Shown piece after piece: positions 1 to 6,855 of a DNA stretch of 7,812 nt. This DNA comes from Lachnospiraceae bacterium (GTDB lineage Bacteria; Bacillota; Clostridia; Lachnospirales; Lachnospiraceae). The translations under genes and the position numbers were made by a program. The DNA lies in NCBI GenBank assembly GCA_003488965.1, contig DNJW01000108.1, forward strand, positions 1 through 7,812, written 5' to 3'. Below the pieces are notes generated by a model. The model did no database searches and was not told where the DNA came from. It worked only from the letters and a program-made list of their open reading frames with translations. How positions within the stretch are numbered: position 1 is the first letter of the stretch; each line of letters starts with the position of its first letter.

Positions 1-14
1 TATCCATTAGCCAT
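1..14 (-). CDS. 5' start of an unidentified gene running off the left edge (partial)
   Basis: In minus-strand sense AAAAGGAGGTTT is followed by ATG at 14-12 and then GCT AAT GGA (Met-Ala-Asn-Gly) to the window edge. AAAGGAGGT is a full match to the anti-Shine-Dalgarno sequence. The spacer to this ATG is only three bases; a second ATG in another frame (7-5) lies ten bases away, so the exact start is uncertain. The gene has the same orientation as the membrane protein gene, about 150 bases downstream of it, and may be co-transcribed. The product cannot be identified from four residues. Confidence 0.4.
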
Positions 15-83
15 AAACCTCCTTTTGTTTATTGGCGACAATGTAAGCCATTCCCAAAAGGTATATGACCTCGGAAATATTAT

Positions 84-99
84 GCATCGAAACCGATGC
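84..99. repeat. 6-base hairpin between the membrane protein gene and the left-edge gene
   Basis: GCATCG (84-89) and CGATGC (94-99) form a perfect stem with a four-base loop. In minus-strand sense it lies downstream of the 185-residue gene and is followed by ATAATATTT rather than a T-run. It is therefore at best a weak terminator; a regulatory hairpin upstream of the left-edge gene is equally possible. Confidence 0.35.
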
Positions 100-162
100 T
101 GAATCAACCGGACCCTTTAACAAATCAGTGTTGTTTCAAGAAGTCTCTCTCATTTTTAACCA

Positions 163-720
163 TTATTTATTGTCTTTATATGCCTTTTTCGCTTCTTTTA
201 TAGCATCATTCAAATCAATAGAACTAGCTGTGTTCCTCATAGCCTGCTTCAATTCTGCTTCCGACATACTATCAACGCTCTTTCCCTTATTTAATAAGGA
301 ACCAAGCATTTTAATATAAATGATTCCAGCAAGATATACATAACAAAAGCTGGTAATGCCGGTAATCGCTGCCGAACCAAGCGTTCCAATCCCTGGAATA
401 AATGATATTGCTGCTGCTACAGCAATGGATGCCGCAACCGCCCCCGCTAAATCTGCAACAACAGCAGATGCTAAAGATTTCAATACTCCATTTCCAAGTT
501 TTACTCCGAGCATTTTGCCAAGACTTACATACATTTTTACGATAATCCCTACTGATATACCAGCCGCTATCGTGCTTCCTGCCCCAGGAAGACAGCCGGC
601 GCCGGCTGCAGCAACCGCTGCCCCCACAGCATGGCTTATCACACTTTCAACAATTTCATCCGCATTATTGCAGTACACCTTTAGTGCATATGCCGCTTCC
701 TTTAACATCGCTGAATTCAT
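163..720 (-). CDS. Small alanine/glycine-rich membrane protein with two PGxG hairpins (DUF697/YcjF-like style)
   Basis: A 185-residue protein of unknown function. A short amphipathic N-terminus (1-28) leads into small-residue-rich hydrophobic helices (about 29-75), including a CLPGAGST turn at 43-50. A second hydrophobic block (about 80-140) has an FIPGIGT turn at 107-113. The C-terminus (about 145-185) is polar and helical, with an acidic stretch and a lysine-rich end. Two similar halves, each helix - P-G-x-G turn - helix ending in a VKMYVSLGKML or IYIKMLGSLL segment, suggest an internal duplication and a hairpin that inserts in the membrane. DUF697/YcjF-type domains look like this and often accompany GTPases, so a membrane partner for the dynamin-like GTPase is a reasonable inference, although the gene is separated from that operon by 588 bases. 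A glycine-zipper pore-former or small toxin is an alternative. ATG 720 follows an excellent ribosome site, GGAGG with an eight-base spacer. Confidence 0.88.
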   Translation of the reverse strand: MNSAMLKEAAYALKVYCNNADEIVESVISHAVGAAVAAAGAGCLPGAGSTIAAGISVGIIVKMYVSLGKMLGVKLGNGVLKSLASAVVADLAGAVAASIAVAAAISFIPGIGTLGSAAITGITSFCYVYLAGIIYIKMLGSLLNKGKSVDSMSEAELKQAMRNTASSIDLNDAIKEAKKAYKDNK

Positions 721-733
721 CTTCTTTTCCTCC
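721..733 (-). promoter_or_regulatory. Strong ribosome binding site of the 185-residue membrane protein gene
   Basis: In coding sense the sequence is GGAGGAAAAGAAG directly before ATG. The GGAGG core with an eight-base purine-rich spacer is near optimal. It fixes the start at 720 and argues that this gene is translated efficiently and independently of the operon to its right. Confidence 0.75.
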
Positions 734-756
734 TATCTCAAAATTTGAAATTTGTC

Positions 757-776
757 AATATATCTCCCGATATATT
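757..776. repeat. 8-base palindrome (possible operator) upstream of the membrane protein gene
   Basis: AATATATC (757-764) and GATATATT (769-776) are perfect reverse complements around a four-base spacer. The element ends 36 bases before the start codon of the 185-residue gene. It therefore probably lies in the promoter or leader of that gene, where a dimeric regulator could bind. The arms are nearly all A and T, so the stem would be weak as RNA and a chance palindrome is possible. Confidence 0.45.
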
Positions 777-852
777 TTTAGGTTTTTGTGTTACTCTTTA
801 TATCATCATCCATGAACGGATGGAATGATTAACAAGTACTGTTATGCCGCTA

Positions 853-928
853 TTTATCCATATACTTACCCTACCAGTTCCCGTTAGGATCATGCCCCGA
901 CATTCCTTCATTCTGTTTTATGGATAAA
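853..928. repeat. 10-base inverted repeat enclosing 56 bases
   Basis: The left arm TTTATCCATA (853-862) and right arm TATGGATAAA (919-928) are exact reverse complements. Between them is a smaller CCTA/TAGG pairing (about 873-891). This could be the base of a structured RNA, the ends of a small relic element or a widely spaced operator; nothing in the sequence decides between these. Confidence 0.5.
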
Positions 929-1213
929 GGTCCGGAACAGACTTGCACTATATTGCTGCCCCATTGGGCTGATGGAGGATTTCTCCTTGTCCACTAGTTT
1001 TTTTATTCCCACGAGCAACGGTCCAAGTGGCTGCTTGCAGACATTTAGCGATTGCCGCGAGGGCCAAATATCCCGTTTCTTGCATCGGGGTATTTGATTC
1101 AGATATCTGTGAAGCTGGTTATTATCTGGACTTCCACATTCTTTAGGAAATAATACATTTGCCATCACTAAATATAAAAGACACTAATTTTAATAACTCA
1201 AACCCATCAATTG

Positions 1214-1241
1214 CCCGTTCAAAACCAAACAATCCCGTTCA
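1214..1241. repeat. Pair of 8-base direct repeats with a 20-base period
   Basis: CCCGTTCA occurs at 1214-1221 and again at 1234-1241, a start-to-start distance of 20 bases, close to two helical turns. The spacer is A-rich. Such spacing suits tandem protein binding sites, but two short copies may also arise by chance. Confidence 0.3.
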
Positions 1242-1279
1242 GTATCGTATTCATACAGATAACGCCAATCTGATGCGGA

Positions 1280-1309
1280 CAGCCTATCTTAATCACATAA
1301 GCAGCCTAT
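1280..1309. repeat. Pair of 8-base direct repeats at the end of the GTPase gene
   Basis: CAGCCTAT occurs at 1280-1287 and 1302-1309, 22 bases apart, the second touching the GTPase stop codon. Between them lies a small inverted repeat, CTTA (1288-1291) with TAAG (1298-1301). No T-run follows, so this is not a normal intrinsic terminator. Confidence 0.25.
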
Positions 1310-4023
1310 TAATTCCAGCAAAATTCAATCAGCTGTTTCGTTAATCCGGCGATATCATGACGAAGATTGCAAAGACGCTTTTTTTGATCCGCCTCTTCTT
1401 TTGTCAGCAACACATCATAATAATGATAATATAAATCATATAATTGGTTAATCGGCTGTTCCGAATTTTGCGGCAAACCTTCTCCTCTCAACTTATCCCA
1501 AAACTTTTTAAAGATACCTTCACAGACCACATCCTTACGTACTTTCTCATCTAAGTCAAATAAATTGCCATTGAAACCCTGAATATTTTGATCCGACTTC
1601 GAATCAACTTGTTTCCCACTATCCTTGGAAGCAGACTCAAGGATATCATCCCAAGTGGCATCATCATTTTCCTTTCCGTTATTCCTCTGCCTCGTTTTTG
1701 ACATATTAACACAATAAGCATCGGCTCCTACGACACTTTTCATCAGCGCATCCTTTAATTCATCCGCTTTTTCTGAAAGCTGCTCACTAATTGCCTCAAC
1801 CTTGTCATCTTCACTGTTTTCCCAATTTGGGTCAGAAATTTTCTGGCCAAAAAGCTGTTCCGCAGTCAAGTTTTTCGGTTCAAACTGCTCGATAATCTTT
1901 CCGATGCTTTCGTCAATCAGTCTTTCTGCTCCGATATCCTTTAACAGCAAACTTTCGAACGCCCCGGCAAGAAGTTCCCTCCCATCTCTTTTTAGCCACC
2001 CACATATCTCAACTGCACTTGGATTCACGGAATTATCCTTCTGGTTAAGGTCAGACATCACGCATTGGAAACGTCCGTTTTTCCAGAGAATATCTAACAG
2101 ATTTTGTTTTTTCTTCCCCACATATGTATTAATCTCAACTTTCAAAGTGTCATACTGCCGTTTCACCTCTTCCAACATGTGCGAATACATGCACAAAAAC
2201 GCAGCATAACGGTTATAAATATACCGGGGGCCAGTTGCGGATATATATTCATAAAATATGTTAACGTCGGTTGTTTGAAAATTTAACTTAAGATTCGATG
2301 TCAATTCTTTCGTAATCTCATTAGCTCTTTCCCTTACAATAGTCTCGGTTTCACTCTCAGTGTCAAACGCCTGCTTCTCTATCTGCTCAAATAGCTCCCG
2401 GAATATTTCTTCTATCTTTATTTTCTTTTCCGAAGCATTTTCATCTTCCGCACTGCAAATCTGCCCCAGACCTTCCGCAATCTGGCGGATAGCCAAAATG
2501 CTTCTGGAAATGTTTGAATCTGCCTCCTTTGCCTGATTTATAGATTCCCGGTCGGTTTCCTCTACGCTTTCGGACAAGTTCACCAGCATATCCACCAGCA
2601 TTTTTGTCTGAACCTCTTCCCACTGTCCAATATCAGAGACATAAATCCTCTTGCATTCTCCAGTATAGAATCTTTTCGCATTGTCCAAGTCATAGAATAA
2701 ATCCGAAGGGATCACCAGATTGCTTTGATAACAGTTATAGACCAGATATAAAAATTGACTCGGTGTTTTTCCCTGATTCCCGATAATCTTAATCCAGTCT
2801 CCGATTGTCCATTCCTTATAAGATTGGGACTGGGGCCTTTTCAAAAGAATCATAGCATCACTGTCCTGCATCAAGGATTTTATCTGCTCGTCATTACTAG
2901 TCGCATCGTCATTGGCGCCAACACTGTCAATAAGCTCCAAACCGGCAATTTCCCTGCAAAGACTTCCTCGAATCTCAACCACTTCTATGCCGCAATAGGT
3001 AGTATAACGCTCTTTTCCCTCTTTCGCATAAGGATCATACTTGCAGACAAATTTTTTTACCAGTTCAAATTTATGTTCAGACGGTATCTGAATACTGTAA
3101 CTCGTATGGGCATTCCAGCTTTCTATCAAGTCGCTTACACGGAAGAAACCTTTCAGATTCCCCGAATCCATGTTATTTTCCGAATAATCTTGGTTTTTTG
3201 AGAAATATATGAAAGAACAAAAGTCATTGATTGACTCTTCATCCCTTTCATCCTTATAACGGTTCCTGCAAAGATTATGAAACTCCTTAGACTCAGAATA
3301 GCTGCCTAGGAGTGCAATAGGGTCAGAGTTATCTGTAAGATCATCTTTCAGCTTTTGTATCTGTGTAAACTGATTTTCCATTTTTAATTTTTCCAATATC
3401 TGGATCATCCGGCAAACCGACTGCCTGCAGTCCTTTATAAAAGCAGACTTATCCTTAAATTTGGCAGTTGCCGTGACCCCCTCCGTATGATCGTCATAAA
3501 TCAGAACCGTGCGTGTACCTGTGCAGGATTTATGGTCTCCGGCACTGGGAAAAAGGTTTTTCTTAACCTCTTTGTCTATATTCCCCACAGCAGAATCCAG
3601 AAATGTACTCTTGCCGGCATTAATGAGACCTACTACCGGTACACGGATATTTTTCCGTTCCATAACTTTTTGGGTTTTCTTTAATACACCAAGGTTGAGT
3701 GCCAGACAGTCTTTTTCATCTATCAGCATTTTCTTATACGACGCAAACACATCTTTATGAACCGTTTCCTGCTTAATGGAAATCCCAGTCAGTTCTTTCA
3801 TGCAGCTAATTAATTTCTCAAGAGGATCCATAATTTTGTTTGTCCGTGCAATAAGTCCGCCCAGCTTTTCCGATTGCTCTGCCCTAGATGCCAAAACCGC
3901 GTCTATGGCATCAGTCACACTTTCATTCCTAAAACTGCTTTCTTGATCATAGGTACACAAAAATCCATATTTACGGCATTTTTGGATGATATTTTTATCA
4001 TCCCCCTCCATATGATGAGCCAT
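1309..4023 (-). CDS. Dynamin-like large GTPase (SrfC-like architecture)
   Basis: A 904-residue protein with a P-loop GTPase domain in its first half. The G1/Walker A motif is GLINAGKST (132-140), preceded by the hydrophobic strand VPVV, in the form typical of bacterial dynamin-like proteins. A G2 threonine probably lies in CTGTRT (167-172). G3 is LELIDSVG (362-369), with DxxG at 366-369. No canonical (N/T)KxD G4 motif is visible; the strand FLYLVYN (424-430) sits where it would be. G1 and G3 are about 234 residues apart, well over the dynamin norm, because of a large charged insertion (about 190-345). Residues 490-904 are almost wholly helical and charged, fitting the stalk or bundle of a dynamin. 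No transmembrane or paddle-like hydrophobic stretch is evident. ATG 4023 lies 12 bases after the Hsp70-like stop with a good site (GAGG, eight-base spacer). It is the last gene of the operon. Enterobacterial SrfC is an alternative family name. Confidence 0.92.
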   Translation of the reverse strand: MAHHMEGDDKNIIQKCRKYGFLCTYDQESSFRNESVTDAIDAVLASRAEQSEKLGGLIARTNKIMDPLEKLISCMKELTGISIKQETVHKDVFASYKKMLIDEKDCLALNLGVLKKTQKVMERKNIRVPVVGLINAGKSTFLDSAVGNIDKEVKKNLFPSAGDHKSCTGTRTVLIYDDHTEGVTATAKFKDKSAFIKDCRQSVCRMIQILEKLKMENQFTQIQKLKDDLTDNSDPIALLGSYSESKEFHNLCRNRYKDERDEESINDFCSFIYFSKNQDYSENNMDSGNLKGFFRVSDLIESWNAHTSYSIQIPSEHKFELVKKFVCKYDPYAKEGKERYTTYCGIEVVEIRGSLCREIAGLELIDSVGANDDATSNDEQIKSLMQDSDAMILLKRPQSQSYKEWTIGDWIKIIGNQGKTPSQFLYLVYNCYQSNLVIPSDLFYDLDNAKRFYTGECKRIYVSDIGQWEEVQTKMLVDMLVNLSESVEETDRESINQAKEADSNISRSILAIRQIAEGLGQICSAEDENASEKKIKIEEIFRELFEQIEKQAFDTESETETIVRERANEITKELTSNLKLNFQTTDVNIFYEYISATGPRYIYNRYAAFLCMYSHMLEEVKRQYDTLKVEINTYVGKKKQNLLDILWKNGRFQCVMSDLNQKDNSVNPSAVEICGWLKRDGRELLAGAFESLLLKDIGAERLIDESIGKIIEQFEPKNLTAEQLFGQKISDPNWENSEDDKVEAISEQLSEKADELKDALMKSVVGADAYCVNMSKTRQRNNGKENDDATWDDILESASKDSGKQVDSKSDQNIQGFNGNLFDLDEKVRKDVVCEGIFKKFWDKLRGEGLPQNSEQPINQLYDLYYHYYDVLLTKEEADQKKRLCNLRHDIAGLTKQLIEFCWN

Positions 4024-4035
4024 AATTCTTTCCTC
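4024..4035 (-). promoter_or_regulatory. Ribosome binding site of the dynamin-like GTPase gene
   Basis: The whole spacer between the Hsp70-like stop and the GTPase start reads, in coding sense, GAGGAAAGAATT followed by ATG. The GAGG core lies eight bases from the start codon, which is close to ideal and fixes ATG 4023. The absence of room for a promoter or terminator confirms that both genes share one transcript. Confidence 0.7.
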
Positions 4036-6855
4036 TTATCCTTTCTGTTCAGATTTGTTATTTTTAAATTGTCCCAACTGCAAATCAAAAATTAATTCTT
4101 TTTTTGGTGCATTCTTTCTCGGATTATCTCCTGAAACTGCAAAAATACTGATTTCCGTCTGACTGTTTGCCCTGACAAAGCAAGTCATATTTTCTTCCAT
4201 CGGCATGTTCTGCTCATTGAGTACGATTGTTTTGACTCCCCTCAATTCCCCTCTTTTCGGGATTATATCCGTGTAATACAAATCGCAGACTTTTGAAACT
4301 GCAAAGGGAACACTCTCCCCGATAACCAGCCGTTCTCCCCGTACTCCACCAAGCACATCAAAATCAAAAAAGCTTTTCGTCCCAAGATAATACAAAAGAC
4401 GATCTTTCACACAACGGTCTTCAATCTCTACTTCTTTTCCATACAAAGCCAGTCCATATGCGACCCCGGTTTTTCCATCTAAATCCCCAAGTCTGGAAAT
4501 CCGTGTACGCATCCTTTCTTTTTGTTCTTCATCCCATAGATCAATAGGAAGGTGTCCCTCAAATTCAGGTGCGCCTATTGGGTCGCACAAATCCACTCTT
4601 TTTATCCGGCTATTATCGACCTTCTGATTTATATATTCCTCAAACGTCCTTCTGACCAGCTTTGAACGGCAGGAACTTCCTGCAAGGAACACGCACAGCT
4701 GCGGAACTTCTTTTTTCCCTTCTTCTTCCAATGTCCGGTAAAAGGTATCAAAAAAAGCAGCGATCCCCTCATAGATACGTTTTACGAGCAGTCTAAGCAG
4801 GGATGTTTTGGAAAACTTTTTCATCATTTTAGAAGTCTTATTTCCATTATCGCCCTTTTTACTCTCCTTTGAATCATCATTCCCGCTATCCATCCCCTCC
4901 TGCATCAGTCCGCTTATATAGATTTCAAATTCCTCAGAATTGTCATCAGGTTTCTCCCAGATAGGATTTCTCAACTGCTCCACAAGAAATTCCAGATTAT
5001 TGGCAGCTTCGGAAGAAACGGAAAAAAAATCTTCATCCCCTCCCTCATAGCAACGGGGACGGGAAATTTTATAACCTTGTTCCCTGAACCATTCCTTTTC
5101 ATCCATGCACACTTGAACAGCTAATAGTTCCAGCAGATTTTCACCACCTAAAAACGGGTCTCCTCCATTACCTAACATCCAAATCTTATATTTGTCCCTA
5201 TGGAGACTTTTATCCTGTTCTATCCCCCAGACACCATAATTAAAATCACAAGTTCCTCCGCCGAAATCAAAAATCCCATAAAAGAAATGTTTCCTGAAAT
5301 GGCTGGGTACTCCCATGCATGCCAGCGCACATACTGCATAGGCCGCAGGTTCTGAACAAGTACAATTAACAGAAAAATTTTTTATCTCATTGCTGTTAAC
5401 AATACTGGCTGGCAGAGATTTTTTAATACCCCGCTCAAAGCTCTCCCGCATTTTATACTGAATCTGCTCCGGGCATGTGGCTGAAAAGGACAAGCGGTAT
5501 CTCATAAAAACATTATTGTCTTGATTATTATTTGCATATAGCCCCAGATAATAGGCATATAATTCCACAGGATCCACGCTGTTTTCTTTTGAGCCATATG
5601 CGCTTAATATAATCGGCTTGTCCGGAGCTTCTGCTTGCCGCAGCACTGCCCCACACGAATTGGGATCCAGCATCCATTGCTTCAAACTGCGGAATATTCC
5701 TAAAGCTGAATCCGCCTTTCCGCTAACAGAGTACGAATTATCTATAGAGACATCCTCCCAACGGGTATTCGGTCTCCCCGCTTCTTCTTCGTAAGTCTCC
5801 AGAAACTTTTCCAGACTGCAGAATTTCAGTATAGTAGGATACAGAGGGTTTCCTCCGGCATACCCCCTTTTGGGCTTAAGTACATGAAAATTCCCTTTCG
5901 TCTGGTCATTGAGTACTACCACTGTACTTTTCGTACCAAAATCAATAGCAATTAAGCCATCTGTCATAGCCCTCTTAACACTCTCTGACTCCCAAGGTGC
6001 CTGTGCGCTAAGCCATTCTCCATCTGGAAAAATACAGCGAATTTTATTGATATCCGGCTGGGCTTTTTCAAACACCTCCCAGCATTGGCCATTGTCAAAT
6101 ATTTTTTCTGATAAACCATAATACTTATTGCCCAGACGTATCCGATCAGCTCTACGGAAATATTCCTTTAGCTTGTTATATTGTTCTTTAGTAAGCATTA
6201 CCGTATTTGCATCACGCAGCTTATATAGCCAGTTAAGAATCTCTCCATCAGCTGGAACCAGCCCATATCTTTGATACAAATTAACCCATCCATCTAATAA
6301 CTCTTTCCCGTTTTTAAAGGAGTAACTCCATACTGGCAGAGAATATCCATTAAAGTTTTCGGGATGCTGAAATGAAAGCGTATATTTTATCCACCGGGAT
6401 TTCTCCCTGAACAGCAAGTAATCGACAGAAGACAGGAAGCTTAACGCAGATTCCGTCACTGTACCGTCTGATTTCATAAATTGGAGCAAATAGGAATATA
6501 AATGATGTATCTGTTGATTCGATGCAGAAGGATATTTTTCTGTGAACTTATGGGAACCACTCTCCTTCTCCAAATCCAGACGACTCCACTCTTCATATAT
6601 GTTCTGTTTTAACTCACTTAATCCCGCTGGAATAATCACCTCTTGGCTTGTAAAATAATAAGCCGCCGGATGGTCACTATCATTTTTTTCATAAAGGGGA
6701 AAATAAGGAATCTCTTGCATTTGTATTGACGCATCCCTAGCTTTTTGCTTTTGCACATCAATATCTGAGTCCAAAACAGATTTCTCTATCTTAATCCCAA
6801 TGCGTTCCATCTGCTTTACAGTCAGATATGCCTCTCTTACTACCAATATAATCAC
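4036..6855 (-). CDS. Hsp70/actin-fold ATPase with long N-terminal extension (SrfB-like architecture)
   Basis: A 939-residue protein with the full set of Hsp70-type ATPase signatures. Phosphate-1 is AIDFGTKST (303-311). A connect-1 helix has the SEPAAYAVCAL stretch (501-511), compare EPTAAALAYG in DnaK. Phosphate-2 is IFDFGGGTCDF (528-538). These are followed by GDPFLGGENL (565-574), equivalent to GDTHLGGEDFD, then the adenosine motif FLAGSSCRSK (723-732) and a connect-2 helix near GVAYGLAL (797-804). Residues about 815-935 are predicted beta-rich and occupy the place of the substrate-binding domain. Residues 1-300 are a unique, mostly helical extension with no motif I recognise. A polar Asp/Lys/Ser-rich insert (about 655-680) splits the second ATPase lobe. 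DnaK is about 640 residues, so this is much longer; enterobacterial SrfB is close in size and fold class. It probably works with the GrpE-like product and acts on the downstream GTPase. The GTG start at 6855 overlaps the previous stop (GTGA), but AAGGAG lies almost against it; TTG at 6846 is possible. Confidence 0.93.
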   Translation of the reverse strand: MIILVVREAYLTVKQMERIGIKIEKSVLDSDIDVQKQKARDASIQMQEIPYFPLYEKNDSDHPAAYYFTSQEVIIPAGLSELKQNIYEEWSRLDLEKESGSHKFTEKYPSASNQQIHHLYSYLLQFMKSDGTVTESALSFLSSVDYLLFREKSRWIKYTLSFQHPENFNGYSLPVWSYSFKNGKELLDGWVNLYQRYGLVPADGEILNWLYKLRDANTVMLTKEQYNKLKEYFRRADRIRLGNKYYGLSEKIFDNGQCWEVFEKAQPDINKIRCIFPDGEWLSAQAPWESESVKRAMTDGLIAIDFGTKSTVVVLNDQTKGNFHVLKPKRGYAGGNPLYPTILKFCSLEKFLETYEEEAGRPNTRWEDVSIDNSYSVSGKADSALGIFRSLKQWMLDPNSCGAVLRQAEAPDKPIILSAYGSKENSVDPVELYAYYLGLYANNNQDNNVFMRYRLSFSATCPEQIQYKMRESFERGIKKSLPASIVNSNEIKNFSVNCTCSEPAAYAVCALACMGVPSHFRKHFFYGIFDFGGGTCDFNYGVWGIEQDKSLHRDKYKIWMLGNGGDPFLGGENLLELLAVQVCMDEKEWFREQGYKISRPRCYEGGDEDFFSVSSEAANNLEFLVEQLRNPIWEKPDDNSEEFEIYISGLMQEGMDSGNDDSKESKKGDNGNKTSKMMKKFSKTSLLRLLVKRIYEGIAAFFDTFYRTLEEEGKKEVPQLCVFLAGSSCRSKLVRRTFEEYINQKVDNSRIKRVDLCDPIGAPEFEGHLPIDLWDEEQKERMRTRISRLGDLDGKTGVAYGLALYGKEVEIEDRCVKDRLLYYLGTKSFFDFDVLGGVRGERLVIGESVPFAVSKVCDLYYTDIIPKRGELRGVKTIVLNEQNMPMEENMTCFVRANSQTEISIFAVSGDNPRKNAPKKELIFDLQLGQFKNNKSEQKG

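Larger units (their letters stand above)
734..1308. other. Long intergenic region with repeats and no convincing gene
   Basis: About 575 bases lie between the end of the GTPase operon and the ribosome site of the 185-residue membrane protein gene. The longest open frame (minus strand, 1168-908, 86 codons) starts at GTG without a Shine-Dalgarno sequence and has no recognisable motif. A 61-codon plus-strand frame (1159-1344) overlaps the end of the GTPase gene and looks accidental. The region holds a 10-base inverted repeat (853-862 with 919-928), an 8-base palindrome (757-776), an imperfect inverted repeat (about 804-827) and two pairs of 8-base direct repeats (1214/1234 and 1280/1302). No T-run terminator follows the operon. 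The promoter of the 185-residue gene must lie here; a TATAAA-like -10 (minus strand, 802-797) is the best I can offer, without a good -35. It may also contain a decayed gene or a small RNA. Confidence 0.6.

Noticed and set aside
84..99. Intrinsic terminator after the membrane protein gene
   Set aside because: The stem is perfect but only six base pairs long, and no T-run follows on either strand.
356..748. 130-codon plus-strand ORF rich in Ala/Pro/Thr
   Set aside because: It is the antisense shadow of the alanine/glycine-rich 185-residue gene, which has the better ribosome site and a coherent membrane-protein pattern.
971..1008. Plus-strand terminator formed by GGAG/CTCC and the following seven-T run
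   Set aside because: The T-run is about ten bases beyond a four-base-pair stem, and no plus-strand gene ends before it.
930..1060. Faint resemblance in plus-strand frames to IS66 TnpB (a WADGGFLL-like stretch)
   Set aside because: Only a few residues match, the frame is interrupted by stops, and neither terminal repeats nor the characteristic C-terminal part were found.
908..1168. 86-codon minus-strand ORF as a real gene
   Set aside because: GTG start without a Shine-Dalgarno sequence, no recognisable domain, and competing open frames in the same stretch. Kept only as a possible remnant.
1159..1344. 61-codon plus-strand ORF
   Set aside because: Starts at TTG with a poor ribosome site, has Asn-rich composition typical of AT-rich noncoding DNA, and runs into the antisense of the GTPase gene.
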